Positions 1 to 7,353 of a stretch of DNA of 12,564 nt are shown piece after piece. Positions within the stretch are counted from its first letter, which is position 1. The number at the start of each line of letters is the position of its first letter. This DNA comes from Bacilli bacterium (lineage in GTDB: Bacteria; Bacillota_I; Bacilli_A; RF39; UBA660), in NCBI GenBank assembly GCA_028685445.1, contig JAQUDY010000017.1:1-12564 (forward strand), in the 5' to 3' direction. Below the pieces are notes generated by a model, which saw only the letters and a list, made by a program, of their open reading frames with translations, was not told the DNA's origin and did no database searches. A program made the position numbers and the translations under genes.

Positions 1-755
1 AAATATGCACCTATCTTTTTAGCAATGATATCAAATGCTTCTTCTTCATTGTATTTAGAAATATTATATCTATTTAATAGTATTTCTGGATAATAATCAT
101 TTAATGTTTTTAATATATAACTTGCTACTTCATAAATTGGTAAAACTTCTGTTTTAATAGCGCTCATAGCTGCTAAATTAAGAGCAACTGTTGCATTATC
201 AAATTTAGGCCAAAGGATACCAGGCGTATCAAGAAGAGCTATATTATGTTTGGTTTTAAGCCAAGAATTAACTTTTGTAACTCCGGGTTTATTTCCAATA
301 TTAGTTACTTTTTTACCTACTATTTTATTAATTAATGTACTTTTTCCAACATTTGGAATACCTATAACTAATGATTTTATTTCTTTAGGCATTAAGCCTT
401 TTAACTTTCTTTTATCATTTATTTCTTTAACTAATTTTTCTGTTAAGGAAATAACTTTTTTATAATCATTAGAATTGTTTAAATCTAATAATAATACATT
501 ATAACCTTTTTCTTTATAATACTCTACCCACTTATTAGTAATATTTAAATCGCATAAATCTTTTTTTGTCATAATTAATATTTTTATTTTATTTTTAAGT
601 AGTTTATTAATATCAACAATTTTAGATGAAAAAGGAATTCTAGCATCTACTAATTCATATATTATATCAATAATGGGCATTATTTTCTCAATATCATTTT
701 TTGTTTTTTTCATATGACCTGGATACCAATTAATATTTACTTTATTATTTTCCAT
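1..755 (-). CDS. rbgA: Ribosome biogenesis GTPase A (RbgA/YlqF), 3' end missing
   Basis: GTPase that acts late in assembly of the large ribosomal subunit in Firmicutes. The frame opens at ATG 755 behind AAGGAAGTG (762-769) and runs without a stop to the left edge, giving 251 visible residues; the family is about 280 long, so roughly 30 C-terminal residues lie outside. The G motifs come in the circularly permuted order that defines this family: G4 as TKKD (residues 63-66), then the Walker A GIPNVGKST (132-140), then G3 DTPG (176-179). The N-terminus contains the family-typical NWYPGHM. It is transcribed divergently from the HAD/hemolysin operon. Family membership is very secure; the function is inferred from the family. 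Confidence 0.95.
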   Translation of the reverse strand, partial: MENNKVNINWYPGHMKKTKNDIEKIMPIIDIIYELVDARIPFSSKIVDINKLLKNKIKILIMTKKDLCDLNITNKWVEYYKEKGYNVLLLDLNNSNDYKKVISLTEKLVKEINDKRKLKGLMPKEIKSLVIGIPNVGKSTLINKIVGKKVTNIGNKPGVTKVNSWLKTKHNIALLDTPGILWPKFDNATVALNLAAMSAIKTEVLPIYEVASYILKTLNDYYPEILLNRYNISKYNEEEAFDIIAKKIGAY

Positions 756-790
756 ATAATCACTTCCTTAGATTTATAAAGCTTTAACTA

Positions 791-810
791 CTTTATTTTA
801 ACAAATAAAG
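791..810. repeat. Perfect 8-bp inverted repeat between divergent genes
   Basis: CTTTATTT, loop TAAC, AAATAAAG. It sits six bases upstream of the -35 box of the HAD operon, in the divergent intergenic space with rbgA. It could be an operator, but at this base composition an AT-only stem may arise by chance. Confidence 0.3.
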
Positions 811-816
811 ATGAAA

Positions 817-845
817 TTGACTAGTAAATACTTTTTTGGTATATT
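817..845 (+). promoter_or_regulatory. Sigma-A-type promoter of the HAD/hemolysin III operon
   Basis: TTGACT (817-822), 17-base spacer, TATATT (840-845). Each hexamer matches five of six consensus positions. The -10 box overlaps the ATG at 836, so transcription would begin near 852. This excludes the longest possible start of the next gene and supports ATG 872. Confidence 0.75.
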
Positions 846-871
846 TGTACTTACAAAAAGGAGAAAAATTG

Positions 872-1636
872 ATGTTTAATATAGATAAAGATAAAGAAAC
901 TTTCGTTGTAGGTTTTGATTATGATGGAGTTATCACTAAAAGAGGATCTTCTGGTGAAAATGAAGAAAAATGGTTAAATAGAGAAAAAAACTTTATATGG
1001 AGAAAATTTTTAAATTTAGTTTCTAGTATTTATAATAAATATTTTAGTTTAAACAAAGAAATTATTGAATTAACTAAAACATTAAAAAGCCTAGGTTGCA
1101 GCATAGTAATTATATCATCTCATACTTTAACAACTACTAATTATAAAGAAAGTAAAAAAACTAGAGCAAGAGTTAAAAAAAGATTAATAAAAAACAATAT
1201 TTTATTTGATGATATTTTTTTTATTGCGGGTAATAAAGTTGATATTTGTCATGAAATCGGAGTCAATTTAATGATAGAAGATAATATTGATAAAGTAAAA
1301 GCATTAAAAGATTCAGGAATTAAAACTATTGCTAAAAAAACAGATAAAAATTATCATTTATTAACTGATGATCTTCATATAGTTAAAAACTTATTAGAGT
1401 TAATAAATATTATTAGAAAAGAATTAGATGCTCACCAAATTATAAATAATTTTAAAAATAATTTTAGCAGTAAAAATTTAACAGATTATTCTAAAGAAAT
1501 TATTCGTGATTCAAATAAACCACCACTTCTTGCTACCTTTGATCCGTTACCTGAAGAAAATATTTTAATGGACTTAGATGAAAATTTAGCATATGATAAA
1601 GATAAGCCACTAACTTTGAAAAAAAAGTTGAAATAA
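872..1636 (+). CDS. HAD-superfamily phosphatase (nucleotidase-like), 254 aa
   Basis: Predicted cytosolic phosphohydrolase. HAD motif I is FDYDGVI, with the nucleophile and acid/base Asp at residues 16 and 18. Motif II is the Ser in VIISSHT (82-83). A Lys near 122 can serve as motif III, and the acidic motif IV is IED (135-137). An insertion of about 50 residues lies between motif I and motif II, and a charged tail of about 65 residues follows the core. The start is ATG 872, eight bases after AGGAG (860-864); the in-frame ATG at 836 lies inside the promoter -10 box. The next gene starts 13 bases after the stop, so the two form an operon. The substrate is unknown; a 5'-nucleotidase role is the nearest guess from the general fold. 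Confidence 0.8.
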   Translation: MFNIDKDKETFVVGFDYDGVITKRGSSGENEEKWLNREKNFIWRKFLNLVSSIYNKYFSLNKEIIELTKTLKSLGCSIVIISSHTLTTTNYKESKKTRARVKKRLIKNNILFDDIFFIAGNKVDICHEIGVNLMIEDNIDKVKALKDSGIKTIAKKTDKNYHLLTDDLHIVKNLLELINIIRKELDAHQIINNFKNNFSSKNLTDYSKEIIRDSNKPPLLATFDPLPEENILMDLDENLAYDKDKPLTLKKKLK

Positions 1637-1649
1637 AAAAGGAGAAAAT

Positions 1650-2324
1650 ATGAGAATAAAATTAAAAGATAGATGCCTTCCTAATTATACCAAGAAAGAA
1701 GAAATCATGAATATGATTACTCATATTGTTGGAGGTGCAATTGGAATTACTGCGCTTGTGCTATGTTTAGTATTTGCTAGTATAAAAAGTGATGGGTATG
1801 CTGTTGCAGGCTCATTAGTTTTTGGAATTTCAATGATTTTATTATACACTATGTCTAGTATTTATCATGGGCTTAGTCCTAAATTATCTACTGCTAAAAA
1901 AGTCTTTCAGATACTAGATCACTGTACTATTTTTATTTTAATAGCCGGCACATATACTCCAGTTTTATTAAGTTCTATAAGACCTCACAATCCAACATTA
2001 GCATGGAGTTTATTTGGAATTATATGGGGAACTGCTATAATTGGAATTATTTTAAATTCTATTGATTTAAAAAAATTTAAAGTCTTTTCAATGATTTGTT
2101 ACTTAGGTATGGGTTGGTGCATCATTTTTACTGCTCCAGAATTACCTAAAATGATTGGTAAAGCCGCTATTTATTTACTGGTTTTTGGAGGCGTTTCTTA
2201 TACTGTTGGTGCAGTTTTATATATGTGGGGACATAGAATAAAATATTTTCATAGCGTATTTCATATTTTTGTAACTATTGGAAGCTTACTACATTTCTTA
2301 TGTATTTTAATTTATATAATATAA
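1650..2324 (+). CDS. Hemolysin III / PAQR-family membrane protein
   Basis: Integral membrane protein of the HlyIII (YplQ/YqfA) family, about seven transmembrane helices, 224 residues, which is normal length. The metal-site signatures of PAQR proteins are present: SSIYHGL (H73), LDHCTIF with AGTYTP (D90, H91) and the C-terminal HSVFHIF (H201, H205). The short N-terminal section, up to about residue 20, is basic and probably cytosolic. The RBS GGAG (1641-1644) sits just after the HAD gene stop, so the gene is co-transcribed with it and ends at a hairpin terminator. Despite the name, most family members are not toxins; roles in membrane homeostasis have been proposed. Family call is firm, physiological role unknown. 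Confidence 0.9.
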   Translation: MRIKLKDRCLPNYTKKEEIMNMITHIVGGAIGITALVLCLVFASIKSDGYAVAGSLVFGISMILLYTMSSIYHGLSPKLSTAKKVFQILDHCTIFILIAGTYTPVLLSSIRPHNPTLAWSLFGIIWGTAIIGIILNSIDLKKFKVFSMICYLGMGWCIIFTAPELPKMIGKAAIYLLVFGGVSYTVGAVLYMWGHRIKYFHSVFHIFVTIGSLLHFLCILIYII

Positions 2325-2346
2325 AAAACAAGGATTTCCTCGTTTT
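2325..2346. terminator. Bidirectional terminator between convergent genes
   Basis: AAAACAAGGA (2325-2334) pairs with TCCTCGTTTT (2337-2346). The single imperfect pair is A:C on the plus strand but G:U on the minus strand, so the stem is slightly better for the minus transcript. T-rich tracts follow on both strands. It lies between the hlyIII stop and the carboxypeptidase stop. Confidence 0.7.
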
Positions 2347-3610
2347 ATTTTTTTAGATTTATAATATTCATAATAGCTTGCTCTAAATTTTGATTATAAT
2401 ATTCAGATTTTATAACATCGATATCAAATGTATATTCTTCTAAAGTTTCAATCGTAATAATACCAACTTCTGACTCTCTAACTTGCGCTTTAATATATTT
2501 ATTTGCTGATAATCTTCCAGTACTATTACTAAATTTAAATCCTGAAACTAACTCAGATGCGTAATCAGTTGATGTTCCATCATTACCATAACCGACATCC
2601 TCATATTCGTGGTCATATGCTTTGTAATCATTTACTTGATTTATGATTTCTGCTAACTTTAAACTGCTTTTATTATATAAAGAAGATAAATTTGGCTTTC
2701 CAGAATAAACTACTCTACCCGCACTATGAAATGATAAATATGCAAAAGATTTATTTAAATATTTATTAAACCAATAAATCAGAGCTTTTACTTCTGGTTC
2801 ACTTCCTAAAGTTTTTCCAGGGTAATAATCAAAATATCCAGTAGTTGGATTATCAGATACGGCTTCTGATAGATTATTAACTTTGTAATATAAACCTCCA
2901 TGCTGAGATGGAAAGTTTCTGTTTAAATCAACACCATTAGCATTAGCTTTGTAAGTTTTAAATATTATATTATCTTGATGTTTATATAAATATAAGTTAT
3001 GGTTTTTTATTGAATCAGCTCCAAAGAGACAAACTTCATAACCATCGGGGTTTATATTAGGTATTACTACTATTTTAACATTATTTAATATATTAATAAT
3101 CTCAGAATCATTATTTTCATATTTATTTATTAAATCAATCATGAATTTTAAAATAAATAAAGAATTTGCTATTTCAGCAGCATGAATAGAACCATCTATT
3201 AAGATAATATTATCACCAAAACCAAGAGATAAAGAATATATTTTTCTTTTATCTACACTTTTTCCAATAATTTCGACTTTGGTAGCATCTGATCTATTTA
3301 ATTGATTTATTATATCTTCTATTTGCTGATACTTTAGTACAGTTTCAAAATCATAACTAATTTGAGTATATTTAAGATCTTTTTTTTCTAATATTTTTGT
3401 TTTTTTATCTAAAGAATTTATATAATCATTTGTTTTCATTCCTTTAACAAAATACTCAGCTATTATGTCTTGATCTTCTTCTTTACTATTAATAATATTA
3501 TAATCATCTTTAATGTCTTTAAAGATAAAAATTCCTCCTTCTTTAAAAAGATATAAATAAAAAAACATAATTATTACAATAAATATAATTATTTTTAAAA
3601 AAAACTTCAT
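2345..3610 (-). CDS. Membrane-anchored M14 zinc carboxypeptidase
   Basis: Predicted extracytoplasmic metallopeptidase, 421 residues. An N-terminal hydrophobic helix (about residues 4-21, no lipobox) should anchor it in the membrane with the catalytic domain outside. M14 motifs appear in order: HAAE (H143, E146; first two zinc ligands), NPDGYEV (187-193), VDLNRNF (227-233, with R231 for the substrate carboxylate), SFHSAG with the third zinc ligand H295, and the catalytic E388 in TIETLEE. The motif set resembles bacterial M14 enzymes that trim peptidoglycan peptides, so a cell-wall substrate is likely but not shown. Start ATG 3610 follows AAGGA at about 7 bases. The gene begins 91 bases after the glycosylase stop with no clear terminator between, so read-through is possible. 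Confidence 0.9.
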   Translation of the reverse strand: MKFFLKIIIFIVIIMFFYLYLFKEGGIFIFKDIKDDYNIINSKEEDQDIIAEYFVKGMKTNDYINSLDKKTKILEKKDLKYTQISYDFETVLKYQQIEDIINQLNRSDATKVEIIGKSVDKRKIYSLSLGFGDNIILIDGSIHAAEIANSLFILKFMIDLINKYENNDSEIINILNNVKIVVIPNINPDGYEVCLFGADSIKNHNLYLYKHQDNIIFKTYKANANGVDLNRNFPSQHGGLYYKVNNLSEAVSDNPTTGYFDYYPGKTLGSEPEVKALIYWFNKYLNKSFAYLSFHSAGRVVYSGKPNLSSLYNKSSLKLAEIINQVNDYKAYDHEYEDVGYGNDGTSTDYASELVSGFKFSNSTGRLSANKYIKAQVRESEVGIITIETLEEYTFDIDVIKSEYYNQNLEQAIMNIINLKK

Positions 3611-3701
3611 TTGAAATTCCTTTCTAAAATCTAATTTAAATATAGCATAATATTTTTAAATTTTATAAAGAAATATACAGCAATTAATTATTTGACACTT
3701 T

Positions 3702-4181
3702 TTATAAATAATCTAAAATTATTTTATAATCCTCAACTAAATCTTCCAATCTTTTTATAGCATGAGCTGGACTTGATGATGGCAAGCATATTGCTCTTAT
3801 ATTTGTTTTAGGATAAATATATTTTTGATAAACTTCATAAGCTTTTTTGCCGTTAGTAAAAACCACTTTTATGTTACTATCTTTGGTTATCTCCCATATC
3901 TGATTTACCTTAATATTTTTAATACTAGCATCACTAGAAGCTTTAATATCACATGAGTGAATTGAGTCCCATAAAGCAATATTATGTTTTAATAAAAACT
4001 TTTTATGATCAGTTATCTTTTCATTAAAAATGACCTCTAATACTCTCCAAAATCTATTATAAGGACTTGAATAAGGATAACCGTGCTCCCTTGATTTTAC
4101 GCTTGCTATAGTCCCAACAAAAAGAATTTTAGAATTTGCATCATAAATTGGTCCATAAGGATGATAAACACGCTTCAACAT
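3702..4181 (-). CDS. DNA-deoxyinosine glycosylase (uracil-DNA glycosylase superfamily, family 6)
   Basis: Base-excision repair enzyme expected to remove hypoxanthine (deaminated adenine) from DNA. The 159-residue length fits the compact family. Visible signatures are VGTIASVKSRE (22-32; commonly GTMPSVKSRE in relatives), SSPYNRFW (38-45, containing the conserved N42 of the base-flipping pocket), LWDSIHSC...ASSD (70-84) and the C-terminal LPSSSPAHA (133-141). The start is ATG 4181, six bases after a full AGGAGG, the strongest ribosome site in the window. It is divergent from a broken DUF488 gene. The Ala in TIASV and Ser-Ser before PYN are mild departures from the usual motif, but the core residues are kept. 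Confidence 0.87.
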   Translation of the reverse strand: MLKRVYHPYGPIYDANSKILFVGTIASVKSREHGYPYSSPYNRFWRVLEVIFNEKITDHKKFLLKHNIALWDSIHSCDIKASSDASIKNIKVNQIWEITKDSNIKVVFTNGKKAYEVYQKYIYPKTNIRAICLPSSSPAHAIKRLEDLVEDYKIILDYL

Positions 4182-4261
4182 ATTGTGCCTCCTATATTTA
4201 TTATGGTATTAATAATTATATTATTCAGATTAAAATTTTAAAAAACGCAAATAATATAATT

Positions 4262-4796
4262 ATGAGAAAAGAAAAAAAAGATATTATACTATTGGTCATT
4301 CTAACTTAAGTATAGACAAGTTTATAGATTTACTTACAATAAATAATATTAATTTAGTAGCAGATGTTAGATCTATCTCAGGATCAAATAAATTTCCTCA
4401 ATTTAATAAGGAAAACTTAATAAAAAGTTTGAAAAAAGTTAATATTAATTATATTCATATCGGTAAATTAGGTGGTTATAAAAAAATAACTAAAAACATG
4501 ATACAAATATTAATTCTTATTGGAAAAATAATAGTTTTAAAAATTATGCTAATTATGCTTTTGCTAATCCTGATTTCCAAGAAGGTCTAAAAGAGCTTTT
4601 GAATTTAAATAAAGATTTAACTATAGCTATAATGTGCGCTGAGCTATTATGGTGGAGATGTCACAGAAGAATTATAACTGATTATTTAATAAATAAGAAA
4701 TTTGATGTATATCATATAATTAATCATAATAGCGTTAAAAAAGCAGAAATAAATAAAAATGCAATTATAAATAAAAATAGAATTAATTATCAATAA
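4262..4796 (+). pseudogene. DUF488 family protein, broken by two frameshifts
   Basis: DUF488 proteins are small and of unknown function. Three pieces in three frames reconstitute one. From ATG 4262 the first frame stops early, but inserting one base in the A8 run at 4272-4279 joins it to YYTIGHSNLSID and VADVRSIS in the frame of 4291. That frame loses similarity after LGGYKKITK. One extra base in the A5 run at 4492-4496 continues into KNYANYAFANPDFQEG and the diagnostic IMCAELLWWRCHRRII, ending at TAA 4796. No Shine-Dalgarno site precedes ATG 4262, which supports real decay. Against that, the remaining sequence is well conserved, so the breaks are recent, artefactual, or bypassed by slippage on poly-A. 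Confidence 0.85.
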
Positions 4797-4800
4797 TTAA

Positions 4801-4820
4801 AAAAGTGCTAATGCACTTTT
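4801..4820. terminator. Bidirectional hairpin terminator
   Basis: Perfect 8-bp stem AAAAGTGC (4801-4808), loop TAAT, GCACTTTT (4813-4820). Short A and T runs flank it on both sides. It separates the convergent DUF488 remnant from the FMN reductase gene and overlaps the first bases of the reductase stop codon (4819-4821). Confidence 0.8.
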
Positions 4821-5349
4821 AAATTTGTTCTAAAATATTTTGCGTAAACTTTCGAATCCTCTTTAGAGTTTTTTCATCTGTTAACTTATTATCTCTAAAT
4901 ATTTCATTAGAGTTAGAGACAAATAATTCTTTTGAATTTATAAAGTCTACTTCCATAGCAAATAAAACTTCTCTTAAATGAGATTGTGCACGAATACCTC
5001 CAAAACTTGAAATGGAAGAACTTGTTATAGCAACTTTTTTATTTATAAAAGCTGGAATATTTCCTCTAGAAAACCAATCTAACGCATTTTTAAGCACTCC
5101 TGGAATTGAATAATTATATTCCGGAGTAGAAATTATAATTAAATCTGCTTTGTCTATTTTATTAAGTAATCTATCTATTATTTCTGGTCTATTATTATTT
5201 TCATCGTCTTGATTAAAAATCGGGATTTTAGATATATCTAGAATCTCAAAATTATAATCATTACCTGCTATTTTTTTAATTTCATTTAATACTTGAGTAT
5301 TATAAGAATTTTTTCTTAAACTACCACTTATTGCAACAATATTTTTCAT
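4819..5349 (-). CDS. NADPH-dependent FMN reductase (flavodoxin fold)
   Basis: Cytosolic flavoprotein of about 176 residues in the NADPH:FMN reductase/azoreductase/quinone reductase family. The FMN phosphate loop is SGSLRKNSYN (8-17). The isoalloxazine-contacting motif is TPEYNYSIPGVLKNALDW (75-92), and GGIRAQ (117-122) is the third family signature. A TTG at 5358 is in frame but lies only two bases after the AGGAG; ATG 5349 has workable spacing (about 10) and leaves a single base after the desulfoferrodoxin stop, so I prefer it. It is the second gene of the desulfoferrodoxin operon. A role in passing electrons from NAD(P)H to the superoxide reductase, or in quinone detoxification, is inferred from this pairing. 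Confidence 0.9.
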   Translation of the reverse strand: MKNIVAISGSLRKNSYNTQVLNEIKKIAGNDYNFEILDISKIPIFNQDDENNNRPEIIDRLLNKIDKADLIIISTPEYNYSIPGVLKNALDWFSRGNIPAFINKKVAITSSSISSFGGIRAQSHLREVLFAMEVDFINSKELFVSNSNEIFRDNKLTDEKTLKRIRKFTQNILEQI

Positions 5350-5350
5350 T

Positions 5351-5734
5351 TTAATCAATCTCCTTTACCCAAAGACCATGTAGATTGCAATATTCATATG
5401 CTGCTAATACTTTTTCATTTGTTTTAAATACAGCGATTGCTTCAGAATTATCTTTAATGTATTTAATTTGATATCCTGAATTAGTAACAATCAAAATCCA
5501 AGAAATATAATGTTCTGGCACCATAGGATGAGGATCTTTGCCTATTTTAACAATGACTTCATCGTTAATGATCTCAACTTCTGGAACATGTTTTTCAATA
5601 GTAGCATCTACTGTACCAGGTAATAGTTCTTGCATTTGTTCTCCGCAACAAACTACTGGAACACCAGAATCTTCTAGCTTAACTATAATATTTCCACAAT
5701 GTCTACATATATAGAATATTAATTTATTGTTCAT
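5351..5734 (-). CDS. dfx: Desulfoferrodoxin (two-iron superoxide reductase)
   Basis: Reduces superoxide to hydrogen peroxide without producing oxygen, a typical defence of anaerobes. At 127 residues it has both iron sites. The N-terminal desulforedoxin rubredoxin-like centre is C10, C13, C29 and C30 (CRHC...CCGE). The catalytic centre is H49 (in EKHVPE), H69, H75, C116 and H119 (in CNLHGLW). The conserved Glu-Lys next to the active site (E47, K48) is present. Start ATG 5734 lies five bases after AGGTGG; a GTG nine bases upstream falls inside that site and is rejected. It is the first gene of its operon, behind the promoter at 5756-5784. All key residues are intact, so activity is expected. 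Confidence 0.96.
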   Translation of the reverse strand: MNNKLIFYICRHCGNIIVKLEDSGVPVVCCGEQMQELLPGTVDATIEKHVPEVEIINDEVIVKIGKDPHPMVPEHYISWILIVTNSGYQIKYIKDNSEAIAVFKTNEKVLAAYEYCNLHGLWVKEID

Positions 5735-5755
5735 CTTTACCACCTTCCTAATATT

Positions 5756-5784
5756 AATATAACTTTTTTCAGTTAATTAGTCAA
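5756..5784 (-). promoter_or_regulatory. Sigma-A-type promoter of the desulfoferrodoxin operon
   Basis: Read on the minus strand: TTGACT (5784-5779), 17-base spacer, TATATT (5761-5756). The hexamers and spacing equal those of the HAD operon promoter at 817-845. It lies between the upstream terminator and the desulfoferrodoxin RBS, so this operon is transcribed independently of the FAD/Rieske gene. Confidence 0.75.
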
Positions 5785-5789
5785 TTGCA

Positions 5790-5822
5790 TAAAAAAACAT
5801 TATACTTTTATATGTATAATGT
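5790..5822 (-). terminator. Rho-independent terminator of the FAD/Rieske gene
   Basis: Perfect 9-bp stem ACATTATAC (5797-5805) with GTATAATGT (5814-5822), followed on the minus strand by a run of seven Ts. The stop codon of the FAD/Rieske gene (5810-5808) lies in the loop, so the terminator starts inside the coding sequence. Confidence 0.85.
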
Positions 5823-7286
5823 TTCTAAATCTTTAGTTGCTGGACCATAAATAACTTTACCATATTTATCAAATATTGAACCATGGCATTTAGACTCCCA
5901 AACTTTATCTATATCATTCCAAATTAATGAGCAGCCCATATGAGTGCATTTGTTTTTTAAAAAAATATATTTATTCTTACTTTCTCGATAAACTAAGATG
6001 TTTTTATTTTTATATTTCATCGCTTTTCCACTATTTATATTAATCTTTTTAATATTATCAGATTTAATAAAAATTTTGCTAAATATTAATCCATTTAAGC
6101 TGTGATTCATCATCCTTATAGTGCTTTTTAAATCTCGAAACAAAGCCCACCTATGCGTTTTATATAAATCGTTATGATGAACATTATTAAGAATATTTAT
6201 CACATTTTTAGCGGCTATATGACTATTTGTAAAACCCCATTTTTGAAATCCAGTAACTAATATAATATTAGGGTTCATGCGAGAGTAAACTCCTACATAT
6301 GGCATAGAATCTATTGGTATACAATCTTCTGCAAACCATTTATAACCAATAATAGCATTTTTATCTAATTCAAATATTTTTTGAGTTAATTGATTGTAAT
6401 AGTTTTGGTTTTTAGTATTTACCCCTGTAAAATGATCATAACCTCCAATAATTAGTGTATCTTTATCATAAGATCTAATGTATATATATGGTGCATCTAA
6501 ACTAACATAATTGGCGCTTAATTTTAACTTAGATTTAAAACTCACAGCATAAGATTTACTTTTATATATTTTTGTAAAATATAAATTATCAGGGTTTTTT
6601 ATTGGATATTGACAAGCCATTATTATTTTTTCTGCATAAATATAATAATCATTATTTATTAATACTTCGTACAAATTCTCTCTTTTCTTTATTTTAATAA
6701 CCCTTGAATTTTCATATATTTTTTCTTTATTTTTAATTAATAAATCTATTATTCCATTCATATATTTGATAGGATTAAAAATAAATTGATTGGAAAATTC
6801 AATACCTAGTCTATATTTCATAGGTTTTTTATTTGATTTTAATAAGTTTATGTTTTCATAATTTTTTAATAATTCATATTGTTTAATGATACTAAGAAGA
6901 TTTTTATCTTTATCTGCATGAATTATAGTACTTTCTTCTTTGTAATCACAATTTATTTTTTCTGATTTTATAATATTTCTTATAATACTTAAACCTTCTA
7001 ATTGCGATTCATAATACTCTAAAGCAAGTCTGTGTGAATGTTTCTTTTTTATCTCTTCATATAATTTACCATGAGCAACGCTGACTTGTGCTGTTGTGTA
7101 AGCACTTACTCCTCTAGCTAATTTTTCTCCTTCAACTAAAATAAACTCTTTTTTTTCTCTCATCAGATTATAAGCACACATTAAGCCAGCTATTCCTCCT
7201 CCAATTATTAATATTGGAGTTTTTGTATCCTCTTTAACTTTAGGTAAGTTATATTCATTATAATCTTTTGTCCAAACGGTTTGCAT
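5808..7286 (-). CDS. FAD-dependent oxidoreductase with C-terminal Rieske domain (YhfW-like)
   Basis: DAO/DadA-type flavoprotein of 492 residues, close to the length of B. subtilis YhfW. The N-terminal dinucleotide fold is ILIIGGGIAGLMCAYNL (25-41). The middle holds the substrate domain, which fits no particular substrate by eye. The last 90 residues form a Rieske domain: CTHMGC (447-452), then a second site SKCHG (465-469), then IFDKYGKV and GPATKDLE. In active Rieske proteins the second site reads C-x-x-H; here the first position is Ser465 (codon TCT at 5894-5892), while H468 and the disulfide cysteines C452 and C467 remain. Start ATG 7286 follows AAGGTG. The gene has its own terminator and sits upstream of the superoxide reductase operon, suggesting a redox-stress role. 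Domain call is firm; substrate and cluster status are open. Confidence 0.9.
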   Translation of the reverse strand: MQTVWTKDYNEYNLPKVKEDTKTPILIIGGGIAGLMCAYNLMREKKEFILVEGEKLARGVSAYTTAQVSVAHGKLYEEIKKKHSHRLALEYYESQLEGLSIIRNIIKSEKINCDYKEESTIIHADKDKNLLSIIKQYELLKNYENINLLKSNKKPMKYRLGIEFSNQFIFNPIKYMNGIIDLLIKNKEKIYENSRVIKIKKRENLYEVLINNDYYIYAEKIIMACQYPIKNPDNLYFTKIYKSKSYAVSFKSKLKLSANYVSLDAPYIYIRSYDKDTLIIGGYDHFTGVNTKNQNYYNQLTQKIFELDKNAIIGYKWFAEDCIPIDSMPYVGVYSRMNPNIILVTGFQKWGFTNSHIAAKNVINILNNVHHNDLYKTHRWALFRDLKSTIRMMNHSLNGLIFSKIFIKSDNIKKININSGKAMKYKNKNILVYRESKNKYIFLKNKCTHMGCSLIWNDIDKVWESKCHGSIFDKYGKVIYGPATKDLETLYI

Positions 7287-7353
7287 CTCATCACCTTGTA
7301 TTAATATGGTCTTTTTTTAAAAAATAATAAATAATTGATTCTACTTTTAAAAG

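Noticed and set aside
250..465. Plus-strand open frame of 71 codons
   Set aside because: It lies entirely antisense to rbgA across its Walker A and DTPG motifs and has no ribosome site.
836..871. Upstream ATG extending the HAD protein by 12 residues
   Set aside because: It overlaps the -10 box of the operon promoter and has no RBS; ATG 872 has a well-spaced AGGAG.
4255..4260. TATAAT as promoter -10 of the DUF488 remnant
   Set aside because: It is one base from the ATG, has no -35 partner, and such hexamers are frequent in this AT-rich intergenic space.
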